This document shows, one piece after another, positions 9,791 through 18,002 of a DNA stretch of 64,000 nt. The stretch's first letter is position 1, and each line of letters begins with the position of its first letter. The position numbers and the translations under genes were made by a program. The DNA comes from Streptomyces pyxinae. GTDB lineage: Bacteria > Actinomycetota > Actinomycetes > Streptomycetales > Streptomycetaceae. A model generated the notes under the pieces. That model had not been told where the DNA came from, did no database searches, and was given only the letters and a program-made list of their open reading frames with translations. The DNA lies in NCBI RefSeq assembly GCF_024756275.1, contig NZ_JANUGQ010000001.1, positions 678,835 to 742,834 of the forward strand, written 5' to 3'.

Positions 9791-10549
9791 GTGGCGCTGA
9801 AGCCCGAGCCGACCGCGCCGTTCCACTCGGTGCAGTACGCCTTGCGCGTGCTTGAAACGATCTCGCGTCACGCGGGCGGAGTGGACGACACGCAGATCGC
9901 GCGCGAGACCGGGCTGCCGACCGCCCATCTGCGCTCCATGCTGCTGATGCTGCGCCGCGAGGGATATGTCGAGCAGATCGCCGACGGCGCCTACACGGTC
10001 GGGGATTCGCTGATCCTGCTGGGCTCGGGCGTCACCCGCCGGGAGGCGCTCCAGAGCAAGCTCCAGGAGACCCTCACCGAGCTGCGTGACTCGGTGGGTG
10101 CGGCGGTCTACATCAGCCGGTACATCGACGGCGAGGTGAAGATCACCCAGATGGCCGACGGACCGCAGGCGCCGAAGGTCAATGAGTGGGTCGACTTCCG
10201 CTCGGCGGCCCACGCCAGCGCGGTCGGCAAGTGCCTGCTGACCCAGCTCGATCTGAACGGGCGCCGCGACCACATCTCCCGCCACAAGATCGCCCGGCTC
10301 ACCTCGCGGACGATCACCAGCGAGCGGGTGCTCTTCTCCAAGCTGGACAGCCAGCCGCCGACCGTCCCGGTGCTGGACCTCCAGGAGTACGCGGTGGGTA
10401 CGGTCTGCGCGGCGGTGCCGCTCACCGCCGGCTCGGCGGTCGGCTGCCTGGCGCTGTCGATGCCGATCGAGCACGCCCACCGGCTCCGGTCGGCCGCCGA
10501 CACCCTGAACCGCGGGGCCGCCCCGGTCGTGCTCTCGCTCGCCCTGTGA
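9791..10549 (+). CDS. IclR-family transcriptional regulator
   Basis: DNA-binding regulator of 252 residues, starting at GTG 9791 after a strong AGGGGGG site. An N-terminal winged helix-turn-helix (about 15-75; IARETGLPTAHLRSMLLMLRREGYV) is followed by the IclR effector domain (RSAAHASAVGKCLL and the C-terminal GCLALSMPI strand). The GVDDTQIARETG helix pair is standard for the family. It probably regulates the divergent racemase-like gene and itself; the effector is not predictable from sequence. A tRNA-Lys gene follows about 100 bp downstream. Confidence 0.9.
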   Translation: MALKPEPTAPFHSVQYALRVLETISRHAGGVDDTQIARETGLPTAHLRSMLLMLRREGYVEQIADGAYTVGDSLILLGSGVTRREALQSKLQETLTELRDSVGAAVYISRYIDGEVKITQMADGPQAPKVNEWVDFRSAAHASAVGKCLLTQLDLNGRRDHISRHKIARLTSRTITSERVLFSKLDSQPPTVPVLDLQEYAVGTVCAAVPLTAGSAVGCLALSMPIEHAHRLRSAADTLNRGAAPVVLSLAL

Positions 10550-10655
10550 GCCCGGCCGCCGCACCGGACGCCCCGTGATTGTGCCGGTCTCGCGCCGGGG
10601 CGGCGGGTGGTCAGGAGCACCCCCGGGCACCAGGTATTATTAACTCTGTCAGCAG

Positions 10656-10729
10656 GCGCCGCTAGCTCAGTTGGTTAGAGCAGCTGACTCTTAATCAGCG
10701 GGTCCGGGGTTCGAGTCCCTGGCGGCGCA
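10656..10729 (+). tRNA. tRNA-Lys(CTT), copy 1
   Basis: A 74-nt cloverleaf: acceptor GCGCCGC pairs with GCGGCGC, the D arm is GCTC/GAGC, the anticodon loop CTCTTAA reads CTT, the T arm carries TTCGAGT, and A is the discriminator. CCA is not encoded. It is identical to the copy at 15102-15175, and 46 bp of upstream sequence is collinear between the two, with a TATTAT -10-like hexamer here. Confidence 0.97.
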
Positions 10730-10735
10730 CCGACG

Positions 10736-10769
10736 GAAGAAGCCCCTCGCGCAAGCGGGGGGCTTCTTC
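10736..10769 (+). terminator. Stem-loop terminator after tRNA-Lys copy 1
   Basis: GAAGAAGCCCC and GGGGGCTTCTTC form a long GC-rich stem around a short CGCGCAAG loop, seven bases after the tRNA. The sequence differs from the terminator of the second copy. Confidence 0.85.
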
Positions 10770-10853
10770 GTGCGCGCACCGGCCGGCGGAACCGGCACAC
10801 GCGCCGGGGCGGCGGCTCACCGCCCCGGGGGCGCGAGGGCCCGGGGGCCGGTC

Positions 10854-11444
10854 TCAGAACTGCACGTCGGAGCAGGCGTAGAAGGCGTTGGCCGTGTCCG
10901 CGACCGTCCAGACGGCGAGGATCAGGTGCTTGCCGGACTTCCCGGCGGGGATCGTGCCCTGGTGGGAGAGGGTCGCCGGTGGCTGCTTCCCGCCGTAGGG
11001 GATGGTCAGGAAGGGCTGCGGGTCCAGCGCGGCCCGGGTCAGCGGCTGGCTGGGGTTCCAGCCGTTCTTGGTGATGTAGTACCGGAAGTCGCTGGTGGCG
11101 TGCCGGGCGGTGAACTGCCACCGGAAGGTGTAGCTCTGGCCGCCGGTCACCCGGGTGGCCGGCCAGCCGCCGTTGCGGGGGTCGTCGAGCTGGGCGAACT
11201 CGCTGTGGCCGCCCGAGCAGATCTTGCCGTCGGCGGGCCCGGCGGCGGGGAAGCCCTTGAGCCCCTCGACCGACTGGGGCTCCCACTGGATGTTGCCGCA
11301 GCCCGTCACCGTGCCGTTGGCACAGAGCTTCTGGCGGCTGATGGGCAGATCGGTGTAGCCGTGGCTGCTGGCGCTGCCGGTGGCGAAGAGGGTGGCCCCG
11401 GCGACTCCGAGGGCCACCAGGGTCGCGCCTATCTTCTTTCGCAT
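10854..11444 (-). CDS. AA10 lytic polysaccharide monooxygenase (chitin-binding protein)
   Basis: Secreted copper-dependent LPMO of 196 residues that oxidatively cleaves crystalline chitin or cellulose. A signal peptide of 27 residues ends in ASS, so mature residue 1 is His28 of HGYTDLPISR. With His115 (ARHATSDF) it forms the copper histidine brace. The family landmarks CGNIQWEPQSVE, ICSGGHSEFAQLD and NAFYACSDVQF are all present, and there is no extra carbohydrate-binding module, so it is a single-domain AA10. The ATG at 11444 has CAGGAG upstream. A dre-like DasR operator lies about 245 bp upstream, which would tie expression to GlcNAc/chitin sensing; chitin is therefore the most likely target. 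Confidence 0.93.
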   Translation of the reverse strand: MRKKIGATLVALGVAGATLFATGSASSHGYTDLPISRQKLCANGTVTGCGNIQWEPQSVEGLKGFPAAGPADGKICSGGHSEFAQLDDPRNGGWPATRVTGGQSYTFRWQFTARHATSDFRYYITKNGWNPSQPLTRAALDPQPFLTIPYGGKQPPATLSHQGTIPAGKSGKHLILAVWTVADTANAFYACSDVQF

Positions 11445-11687
11445 GCTGTCGCTCCTGGGAAACGTGGGGGTGGTGGGGAGGTGGGGGTGGTGGGGAAATG
11501 GGGAAGGCGGGTGCCCGCGAGAGGGGTGGCCCGTGCCGCCGGGGGGACGTTGTGGGGATCGGCGACGACGGGCCGGTACGGGGACGGGGGCACGAGTGCG
11601 GGACTGGGGCGGGGCTGTCGCGGGTGGGGTTCGGGGACGGCTGCGCATATGCGGGGACTGCGGGAACCACGGCGGGGACCACCGAGC

Positions 11688-11703
11688 TCCGGTCTAGACC
11701 AAG
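11688..11703. promoter_or_regulatory. DasR-type dre operator upstream of the LPMO gene
   Basis: TCCGGTCTAGACCAAG contains the complete dre core GGTCTAGACCA and matches the 16-bp consensus ACTGGTCTAGACCACT at 12 positions. It sits about 245 bp upstream of the LPMO start, between that gene and the SPFH stop. A separate inverted repeat, GTATGGA/TCCATAC, at 11711-11739 abuts the SPFH stop and may be its terminator. DasR binding is inferred from the motif. Confidence 0.65.
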
Positions 11704-11742
11704 TCCCAATGTATGGATGCCGGTTGAACATGTCCATACCAA

Positions 11743-13086
11743 TCACGGGCCTTCCACCGGACCGGCGCGACCCGCGCAGAGGGCGACCGTCAGATCCTTG
11801 ACCAGCGTCTTGCGGTCGTAGTCGTCCAGCTCGACCAGACCACGCGTGGTCAGCCGGTGGACCATGCCGTCCACGGCGTCCACCACGGAGGTGAGGACGG
11901 TGTCCCGGTGCTCCGCCTCGATCGCGGCGATCCGGCGCCGGCGCATCGCGGCCGCCAGCTCGGGGGCGTACTCGATCCGGGTGGGCTGCGCCGAGAAGAC
12001 GTCGATCCCGACCGGGGCGCACTCCGCCGCGAGCATCCGGGTGAGCGCCGCCCCCACCGCCTCGGCGTCCCGGAGCGTCGGGGTGTCCTCCCGGAAGGCG
12101 TCGGCGGGCAACTGGGAGAGCACCCGGGCGAGTGCCGCCTCCACCTGTTCCCGCAGGTACCGCTCGTGGTCCGCCACCCCCAGCACCGCCCGGACGGTGT
12201 CCCGGAGCCGCCACACCACCAGGGCCACCACCCGGAGCGCGGTCCCCCGGGCGTCGACGGCGGGCAGCGGCTCGCTGCGCCAGTGCCGGAGCCGTACGTC
12301 GACCCGGCGGCGCAGCAGCAGCGGGCTCACCCACATCAGACCGGTCCGGCGCACGGTGCCCCGGTAGTCCCCGAAGAGGGTGAGCACCCAGGCGTGCCCG
12401 ACCCGGCCGCGCCCCAGGCCGCCGAAGGCGATCAGCATCACCAGCACCCCGGTGGTCAGCAGCACCCAGCGGGCGAGCGGGATGCCGTGGTACGGCGGTG
12501 AGGACAGGCCCAGCATGACGGTGACCTCCTCGGGCACCACGCCCGTCCACCACAGCACGGCCGCGCAGCCGGCGAGCCCGAGCACCCCGGCGGCCACCCC
12601 GGCCGAGCCGGGCAGCGCGGTACCGGGCCGCTCGACGAGGGCCGGGTCGGGCGCGGGCCCGGGGCGTACCGGGGCCGGAGCGGCCACCGTCGGCCGGGCC
12701 GCCCTCGGCACCGCACGGCGCGGCACCGCCACCCGCCCCCGGCCGCTCTCCCGGGGCCGCGCCGCCTCCCACGGCCGGGTACCCGGTACGGCCCCTGCGG
12801 CGGGGTGCTGGTCGTCGTCCCGGAAGAGCAGATGGACCGGGATGGGGCCGGTCGTCTCGTTGCCGATCACCGGGACCCGCCGACCGGCCGCCCGGCCGCC
12901 CTCGCCGTCGGTACCGGGTCCCGTACCGGCGTCGCCGGGAGCCGTCACCGGCTCGGCGGAGGCGGTGGTGCCGGGGGCGGGCCGGGGGGCCGGCCGGTCA
13001 CCGGCCGGGGCGGCGGGGGCGGGGCCGCCGGGAGGTGGGGGATCCGCCGGGGAGGCCGCACCGCTCGGGGTCACCGTGTCGTCCAT
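11743..13086 (-). CDS. SPFH/band-7 domain membrane protein with long disordered N-terminus
   Basis: Protein of 447 residues starting at ATG 13086 after AGGGAG. About 150 Pro/Ala/Gly-rich residues precede two membrane segments (GVLGLAGCAAVLWWTGVV and WVLLTTGVLVMLIAFGGLG). The SPFH/band-7 domain follows (VVALVVWRLRDTVRAVLGVADHERYLREQVEAALARV, later FSAQPTRIEYAPELAAAMRRRRIAAIEAEHRDTV). SPFH proteins scaffold membrane microdomains. Streptomyces homologues with this architecture are common and have no assigned role. It lies between the NlpC-type gene and the LPMO on the same strand. Confidence 0.85.
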   Translation of the reverse strand: MDDTVTPSGAASPADPPPPGGPAPAAPAGDRPAPRPAPGTTASAEPVTAPGDAGTGPGTDGEGGRAAGRRVPVIGNETTGPIPVHLLFRDDDQHPAAGAVPGTRPWEAARPRESGRGRVAVPRRAVPRAARPTVAAPAPVRPGPAPDPALVERPGTALPGSAGVAAGVLGLAGCAAVLWWTGVVPEEVTVMLGLSSPPYHGIPLARWVLLTTGVLVMLIAFGGLGRGRVGHAWVLTLFGDYRGTVRRTGLMWVSPLLLRRRVDVRLRHWRSEPLPAVDARGTALRVVALVVWRLRDTVRAVLGVADHERYLREQVEAALARVLSQLPADAFREDTPTLRDAEAVGAALTRMLAAECAPVGIDVFSAQPTRIEYAPELAAAMRRRRIAAIEAEHRDTVLTSVVDAVDGMVHRLTTRGLVELDDYDRKTLVKDLTVALCAGRAGPVEGP

Positions 13087-13103
13087 CGCCGCCGTCTCCC
13101 TCT

Positions 13104-13258
13104 CCCGTCCACGCGCCTCATCGCTCCCCGCCTCTCGTCCCCCGTCCACGCGTCTCATCGCTCCCCGCTCCCCGTCCTCCGTCCCCCGCCCACGCGCCAG
13201 ATCGCTCCCCGCGTCCCCCGCCTTCCGTCTCCCGTCCACGCGTCTCATCGCTCCCCGG
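13104..13258. repeat. Four imperfect copies of a 27-bp repeat
   Basis: The sequence CCCGTCCACGCGTCTCATCG followed by CTCCCCG recurs at about 13104, 13141, 13187 and 13231 with small substitutions and variable 10-20 bp spacers. It fills the gap between the NlpC-type gene and the SPFH gene. The variable spacers are too short and too similar to the repeats for CRISPR. Confidence 0.75.
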
Positions 13259-13307
13259 CTCCCGCCCCGCTCCTCCTGGTCCCGTCCGGGTCCTCCCGGC
13301 CGGCCGG

Positions 13308-14891
13308 TCACCGGAACAGCCGCCGCCAGGTCTCCGGCCCCGGGTAGCCGTCGGCCGCGCCGCCCCGCCAGCCCTGGGCCCGCTGGAACGCCTCGACACC
13401 GCGCCGGTCGGCCTCGGTCCAGGCCCGGCCGGGACCGTTCGGGTAATGGGCGCCGAACCCGCGTTCCACCAGCCGCCGGCCCAACCGCTCGACGTGCTCG
13501 TTCACCTGGCCGGGCCGGAAGTAGCCGCGCCCCGGGTAGGGGGGCGCCGACGCCTGCGGGCCCGGGTGGCCGGTGGCGCCCCCGGCCACCGCCCCGGTCA
13601 CGCCGTTGGCCACGATCCCCGTCGTGCTCCCGGTCGCGGCCCCCGTCACGCCCTGGATGTCCCGGCCCGTGCCGGTGACCAGCAGCCGCCAGGTGTCCGG
13701 GCCCGGCAGCCCGTCCGCCTCCGCCCCGGTCCAGCCCTGGGCCCGCTGGAACGCCTGGGTCGCCAGGCGGTCCGCCTCGCTCCACAGCGGTCCGGGCCCG
13801 GAGGCGTAGAACCGCGCCCCGCCGCGCTGCACCAGCATCCGGCCGAGCCTGGCGACATGGGCGTTGTTGGCACCCGGGCCGAAGGCGGCCGCGCCCGGGT
13901 AGGCGTCGGCGGAGCCGGCGGTGGCACCGGTCGCGGGCGCCCCGGCGGCACCGGCGCTCAGGCCCTGGTAGCGGTAGGCCACATAGCGGTCGGAGTTGCT
14001 CCAGTACGCCATGGGCGTGGCCTGGTACCGGGTGTGCGGCTTGACCTGCTCGTACGCGTAGTACTGGGCATGGGTGGCGTCGACCCAGCCGCCGAAGATC
14101 GTCACATGGGAGCCCGTGGTCGGGTCGGCCGGGTTGTGGAAGAGCAGGATGTCGCCGGGTTCGAGCGCCGCGCGTTCGATCCGGGTGCCGAAGCGGTCGA
14201 GGGAGCCGGTCCACTCGTTGCCGGGGAGCGCCCACGCCATCGAGACATAGCCGGAGCAGTCCTGGCGGTAGCCGTCGGTCCAGTACGAGGTCATCGAGTA
14301 CGGCACCTTCGCGGCCAGCCAGGTCTTGGCCCGCTCGATGATCTCGGCCCGGGTCAGTTTCCGCAGCGCGTGGGACGGGGCGGAGCCGTGCCCGGGCACC
14401 GGCCCGGACCCCGGCCGGCCGTGCAGCGGGCCGGTGCCGCCCTGCGGGGTGGAGCCGTCGTCGTCCGCGCCGGGCGGGTCGTCGCCGTCGGTCCCGTCGT
14501 CCGCGCCCGGCGGGTCGTACGGGTCGGCCCATGCGGGGGCGGGTGCGGGGGTGGTCGCGGGCGCGGGTGACAGATGGCCGATGTTGTCATCCGTACCGCT
14601 CCCTGCGCCGTCCCCCTGCTGGGCGGGCATTTCGTGGTACGGGTCGGCCGCCGGGGGCGGCGGGTCGGCCGGACGGGTGGCGGCCCGGGCGGCGCCCCCG
14701 CCGCCTCCGCCGGCGCCGAGCACCACCCCCGCCGCCGTCATCAGGACGAGCACCCGCCGGGCCCCGCGGGCCGCCGGGTGGCCGCCCGCCCGCGCGGGCC
14801 TGCCGAGGGCCAGCTCACGCCGCTGCCGGGCGCAGCCCGCACAGGAGCAGTCGGCGGCGGGCTCGTACTCCTCGAAAACCGGACCGGTCAT
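13308..14891 (-). CDS. Secreted NlpC/P60-like hydrolase with two peptidoglycan-binding domains
   Basis: Cell-wall protein of 527 residues, starting at ATG 14891 after GGAGGGG. The cytoplasmic N-terminus has a Cys-rich patch (CSCAGCARQRR), then a hydrophobic segment (VLVLMTAAGVVLGAG) and a disordered Pro/Asp-rich linker. The catalytic domain (about 175-310) shows DCSGYVSMAW (Cys) and GSHVTIFGGW (His), as in NlpC/P60-CHAP peptidases. Two C-terminal PG-binding repeats follow, each containing VxRLGRxLVxRG, then WTEADRxxxxAFQRAQGW and a PGPxTWRxL end. A peptidoglycan endopeptidase or amidase role is inferred. Confidence 0.85.
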   Translation of the reverse strand: MTGPVFEEYEPAADCSCAGCARQRRELALGRPARAGGHPAARGARRVLVLMTAAGVVLGAGGGGGGAARAATRPADPPPPAADPYHEMPAQQGDGAGSGTDDNIGHLSPAPATTPAPAPAWADPYDPPGADDGTDGDDPPGADDDGSTPQGGTGPLHGRPGSGPVPGHGSAPSHALRKLTRAEIIERAKTWLAAKVPYSMTSYWTDGYRQDCSGYVSMAWALPGNEWTGSLDRFGTRIERAALEPGDILLFHNPADPTTGSHVTIFGGWVDATHAQYYAYEQVKPHTRYQATPMAYWSNSDRYVAYRYQGLSAGAAGAPATGATAGSADAYPGAAAFGPGANNAHVARLGRMLVQRGGARFYASGPGPLWSEADRLATQAFQRAQGWTGAEADGLPGPDTWRLLVTGTGRDIQGVTGAATGSTTGIVANGVTGAVAGGATGHPGPQASAPPYPGRGYFRPGQVNEHVERLGRRLVERGFGAHYPNGPGRAWTEADRRGVEAFQRAQGWRGGAADGYPGPETWRRLFR

Positions 14892-15101
14892 CTGTGATCC
14901 CCTCCACATGTGTCAGGGTCGCGCTGGGAGGCCCGCAGGGGCGAGAACGCGCCAAGAGAGCGAATAAAAGGCATCTTGACGGCTGAAAAGTAAAAAACGA
15001 CCATCCGACAGGCCGAGGGGCGGAGGGATCGACCGCCCGGGTGGCGACCCGGGCGGTCGGGAGCACCCCCGGAGACCCTGTAAGGTTTTCCTTGTCAGCA
15101 G

Positions 15102-15175
15102 GCGCCGCTAGCTCAGTTGGTTAGAGCAGCTGACTCTTAATCAGCGGGTCCGGGGTTCGAGTCCCTGGCGGCGCA
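15102..15175 (+). tRNA. tRNA-Lys(CTT), copy 2
   Basis: Base-for-base identical to the 74-nt gene at 10656-10729, with anticodon CTT and no encoded CCA. The 46 bp upstream (from 15056) aligns without gaps to the flank of copy 1, sharing GGAGCACCCCCGG and TGTCAGCAG. A TAAGGT hexamer occupies the same place as TATTAT in copy 1. This indicates a duplicated tRNA unit including its promoter. Confidence 0.97.
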
Positions 15176-15180
15176 CGACA

Positions 15181-15220
15181 CGAGCGAGGCCCCTCACCAG
15201 CAGGTGAGGGGCCTCGCTCG
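15181..15220 (+). terminator. Perfect 18-bp stem terminator after tRNA-Lys copy 2
   Basis: CGAGCGAGGCCCCTCACC and its exact complement GGTGAGGGGCCTCGCTCG flank an AGCA loop, five bases after the tRNA end. Confidence 0.92.
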
Positions 15221-15308
15221 TATACCGTTGTCGCCACCGTGCCGCCACGCCATCGCGCCATCGCCGTCGTGCCGCTGTCGCCGTCGCACCGCGCTGCCGC
15301 TTCGGGGG

Positions 15309-16016
15309 TCAGCGGCCGGACGGGGCCGGGCGGGTGCCGGTCAGATAGGCGGAGACCACCACGTTCGCCGTGTAGTGGCCGGCCGCCCGGTCGAAGGTGC
15401 CGCCGCAGGTGATCAGGCGCAGCTCGGCCCGGCCGGCGGCCCGGGGGCCGTAGACCTTCTCGGGCTCGAACTCGTCCCGGGCGAAGACCCGCACATCGTC
15501 CACGGTGAACTCGCGCACCGAGCCGTCCGCGCCGCCGACCTCCACCCGGGCGCCGGGACGCACGGAGCTGAGCCCGTAGAAGACGGCGGGCTCGGTGGTG
15601 GTGTCGACATGGCCCACGAGGAGCGCGGCGCCCGCCGCGCCGGGCCGGGTGCCGGAGCCGTACCAGCCGACCGTGCCGGGCCGCTCGTACGGCGGCGGGT
15701 CGACGGCACCGTCCTGGTCGAGCCCCCGGGGGACGACCGGTGCGCCGACGCCGATCGACGGGATCGCCACCCGCTCGGGGACGGCCCCCTCGACGGGTGC
15801 GAGGGGCGGCGGCAGCCGGGCACCGAGCGGACGGCCGACGGCGGCCACATCCCCGGTGGCGGGATCGGAGAGGCCGGCCGGGCCCGCTCCCCCACCCTTG
15901 CCCCAGAGCCAGAGCGCCAGCAACAGGGCGGCCCAGGCCACCCCGGTGATCAGCCGGCCGCGGCCGGGCGCTTCGCCGTCGGCGGCGGCCGCACCGGCAC
16001 CGGTACCGGAGGCCAC
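15309..16016 (-). CDS. Class F sortase
   Basis: Membrane-anchored transpeptidase of 235 residues that attaches or processes surface proteins. One N-terminal membrane segment (about 23-40) precedes the sortase beta-barrel. The catalytic His136 is in LLVGHVDT, Cys204 in LITCGG, and an Arg (R210) lies close by in TFDRAAGHY. These are the class F hallmarks. The GTG start at 16016 lies two bases after the stop of the upstream gene, so the two form an operon. The partner lacks a clear sorting motif; the nearest canonical LPxTG protein in the window is at 19048-19878. Confidence 0.92.
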   Translation of the reverse strand: MASGTGAGAAAADGEAPGRGRLITGVAWAALLLALWLWGKGGGAGPAGLSDPATGDVAAVGRPLGARLPPPLAPVEGAVPERVAIPSIGVGAPVVPRGLDQDGAVDPPPYERPGTVGWYGSGTRPGAAGAALLVGHVDTTTEPAVFYGLSSVRPGARVEVGGADGSVREFTVDDVRVFARDEFEPEKVYGPRAAGRAELRLITCGGTFDRAAGHYTANVVVSAYLTGTRPAPSGR

Positions 16017-16018
16017 GG

Positions 16019-16621
16019 TCAGTCCGTGTCCGAACGGCGCCGACTGCGGGCGGAGCGATAGGCCACGGCGACGGCGGCCACCCCGGCGAGAACCAGTCCG
16101 ATCACCGTGTGCGGGGTGCCGGGGCCCCGCTCGTCGGCGGCGAGGGTGGCCGCGGTGCCGCCACCACCCGCCTTGACGGGAGCGGTGGGGACGGCGGACG
16201 GGACCGGCACGGCCGGCACGCCGGGCACGGTCGGGGCGCCCGACGGCTTGGCGGCGACCTGGACGGTGCCCGCCTCGTGGTGGGTGCGGCCGTCGCAGTG
16301 CACGCTCACCGGATAGGTGCCGGCGGCCAGGCCGGAGGCGACCGTGGTGTCGCCGTACAGCGGCCGATCCTTGCCCTCCCGGCCGGACGACAGCTTGGCG
16401 TCGGCCACGAACGCCTTGGACGTGGCCACCCCGTGCTTGCCCTTGCAGCCGTGGACCTGGACGTCCACGTCCCCGCCGGGCGCGGCGACGGCCGGATAGA
16501 CGGTGGCCCGGACCTTGGCGTGGCCCTCGTCCTCACCGGCGTACACCGCTCCGGCGGCCGGCCCGAGCACCAGTACGGCGGCCGCACCGGCGGCACGGAA
16601 AGCAAGCAGTCCTGAACGCAT
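16019..16621 (-). CDS. Secreted, C-terminally anchored protein paired with sortase F
   Basis: Protein of 200 residues, ATG 16621 after GGGAGG. A signal peptide (about 1-33, ending near GAVYAGEDEG) is followed by an Ig-like extracellular domain with two Cys (VHGCKGKHG, VHCDGRTHH), a Pro/Val-rich linker, and a C-terminal membrane helix with an RSRRRSD tail. The overall layout is that of a sortase substrate, but the residues before the helix are GPGTPHTVIG, not LPxTG or LAxTG. It may be a sortase-associated adhesin or accessory protein rather than a substrate. Two bases separate it from the sortase gene. Confidence 0.8.
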   Translation of the reverse strand: MRSGLLAFRAAGAAAVLVLGPAAGAVYAGEDEGHAKVRATVYPAVAAPGGDVDVQVHGCKGKHGVATSKAFVADAKLSSGREGKDRPLYGDTTVASGLAAGTYPVSVHCDGRTHHEAGTVQVAAKPSGAPTVPGVPAVPVPSAVPTAPVKAGGGGTAATLAADERGPGTPHTVIGLVLAGVAAVAVAYRSARSRRRSDTD

Positions 16622-16777
16622 CGTGAACCTCCCATGAGGAAGATTCACCCCGATTGCCGCTTTTCGCATCCGCTGTGGACGGCCATTCGCCGCAGTGCCG
16701 CCCGGCACGGCGCTGACCTGCGCCGACCCGCCGCATCCGAGCCGCCGGCGCTCCCCCGAACGGCCCTGCCCGCTCCT

Positions 16778-16795
16778 CGGAGCCGTACGGCTCCG
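16778..16795. terminator. 18-bp perfect palindrome after the HAD gene
   Basis: CGGAGCCGTACGGCTCCG lies directly beyond the stop of the HAD gene (16797, minus strand). The same GTACGGCTCCGA/TCGGAGCCGTAC arms recur in the hairpin at 23217-23258. It could act as a terminator; with no loop or U-tract this is tentative. Confidence 0.45.
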
Positions 16796-16796
16796 C

Positions 16797-17576
16797 TCAG
16801 ACGCGCTCGACCAGATCCGCGATGGAGTCCACCACCGTGGAGGGCCGGAACGGGTAGCGCTCGACGTCCGCCGGGGTGGTGGAGCCGGTCAGCACCAGGA
16901 AGGTCTCCATGCCGGCCTCCAGACCGGCGAGCACATCGGTGTCCATCCGGTCACCGATCATGGCGCTGGTCTCGGAGTGGGCGCCGATGGCGTTGAGCCC
17001 GGTGCGCATCATCAGCGGGTTGGGCTTGCCCGCGAAGTACGGGTCCCGGCCGGTGGCCTTGGTGATCAGCGCGGCCACCGAGCCGGTGGCGGGGAGCGGT
17101 CCCTCGGTGGACGGGCCGGTGTTGTCCGGGTTGGTGCAGATGAACCTGGCCCCCTCGTTGATCAGCCGGATCGCCCTGGTGAGCGCCTCGAAGCTGTAGG
17201 TCCGGGTCTCACCGAGCACCACGTAGTCCGGGTTCTGGTCGGTGAGGACGTACCCGATGTCGTGCAGCGCCGTCGTCAGCCCCGCCTCCCCGATCACATA
17301 GGCGGTGCCGCCGGGCCGCTGGTCGTCCAGGAACTGCGCGGTGGCGAGGGCGGAGGTCCAGATGTTCCCGGCCGGCACGTCGAGCCCCATCCAGGAGAGC
17401 CGGGCGTGCAGGTCGCGGGCGGTGTAGATGGAATTGTTGGTGAGCACCAGGAACGGCCGCTCGCGGTCGCGCAGCCGCTTGAGAAAGGCGTCGGCGCCGG
17501 GGATGGGCACGCCCTCGTGAATGAGGACGCCGTCCATGTCGGTGAGCCAGGATTCGATCGGCTTGCGCTCTGCCAT
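16797..17576 (-). CDS. HAD-IIA (NagD-like) sugar phosphatase
   Basis: Phosphatase of 259 residues. HAD motif I is DMDGVL at about 13-18 (nucleophile Asp), motif II TNNS at about 46-49, motif III GKPNP with Lys, and motif IV IGDRMDTDVLAG. The cap between motifs II and III (VIGEAGLTTAL, DYVVLGETRTYSFEALTRA) is the HAD-IIA type shared with NagD and p-nitrophenyl phosphatases. The substrate is probably a sugar phosphate or nucleotide. It appears to be monocistronic, with a palindromic terminator downstream and a MITE-like element about 95 bp upstream of its start. Confidence 0.9.
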   Translation of the reverse strand: MAERKPIESWLTDMDGVLIHEGVPIPGADAFLKRLRDRERPFLVLTNNSIYTARDLHARLSWMGLDVPAGNIWTSALATAQFLDDQRPGGTAYVIGEAGLTTALHDIGYVLTDQNPDYVVLGETRTYSFEALTRAIRLINEGARFICTNPDNTGPSTEGPLPATGSVAALITKATGRDPYFAGKPNPLMMRTGLNAIGAHSETSAMIGDRMDTDVLAGLEAGMETFLVLTGSTTPADVERYPFRPSTVVDSIADLVERV

Positions 17577-17670
17577 GGGGCGGATACTCCTGCCGTACAG
17601 GTCGTGCGTACCGGTGCGTACGCGCGTACAGGGGGCGCCGCGACAGCGCTGTGGCGACGGCCCCCAGCCT

Positions 17671-17937
17671 AGGGTCTTTCGTTTGGATCAGGCTGGATGA
17701 GTGAGCGGCGGCTGGTGCCATGGGGCATCCCCAGGCCCCCAGGGCCGAGGGGAGGCATCGCAAGGCGGAGGATGGGGGCACCTCCCGGCCGAAGGCTGGG
17801 GGAGGGTCCCTGCGGAGCAGCGGCGACCGACGACAACTCCCCCGGACGAAGTCTGGGGGAGTGCGGTGCCCTGGGGGCACCTCCCGGCGAAGCTGGGGGA
17901 GCGTCGGGAGCCCAGCAAGATCCGAACGACAGGCCCT
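17671..17937. mobile_element. MITE-like element, 267 bp, with terminal inverted repeats
   Basis: The first 26 bp (17671-17696) and the reverse complement of the last 26 bp (17912-17937) match at 21 of 26 positions, sharing TCGTT, GGATC and GCTGG. The inside has no gene but three GGGGGCACCTCCCGG/GGCTGGGGGAGG-type hairpins. From memory, near-identical copies are scattered between genes of many streptomycetes, which fits a non-autonomous transposon-derived element. I see no clear target duplication and no other copy in this window. It fills most of the 426-bp gap between the HAD and GntR genes. Confidence 0.75.
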
Positions 17938-18002
17938 GAGTCAGGACGGCCGGATTCCGACCCTGCCGATCTACCGACCGCGCCCGGCCCGTTGCGGCCC
18001 GG

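Noticed and set aside
10656..15175. Integrative element bounded by tRNA-Lys copies
   Set aside because: There is no integrase, excisionase or replication gene between them and base composition is host-like; kept only as a duplication.
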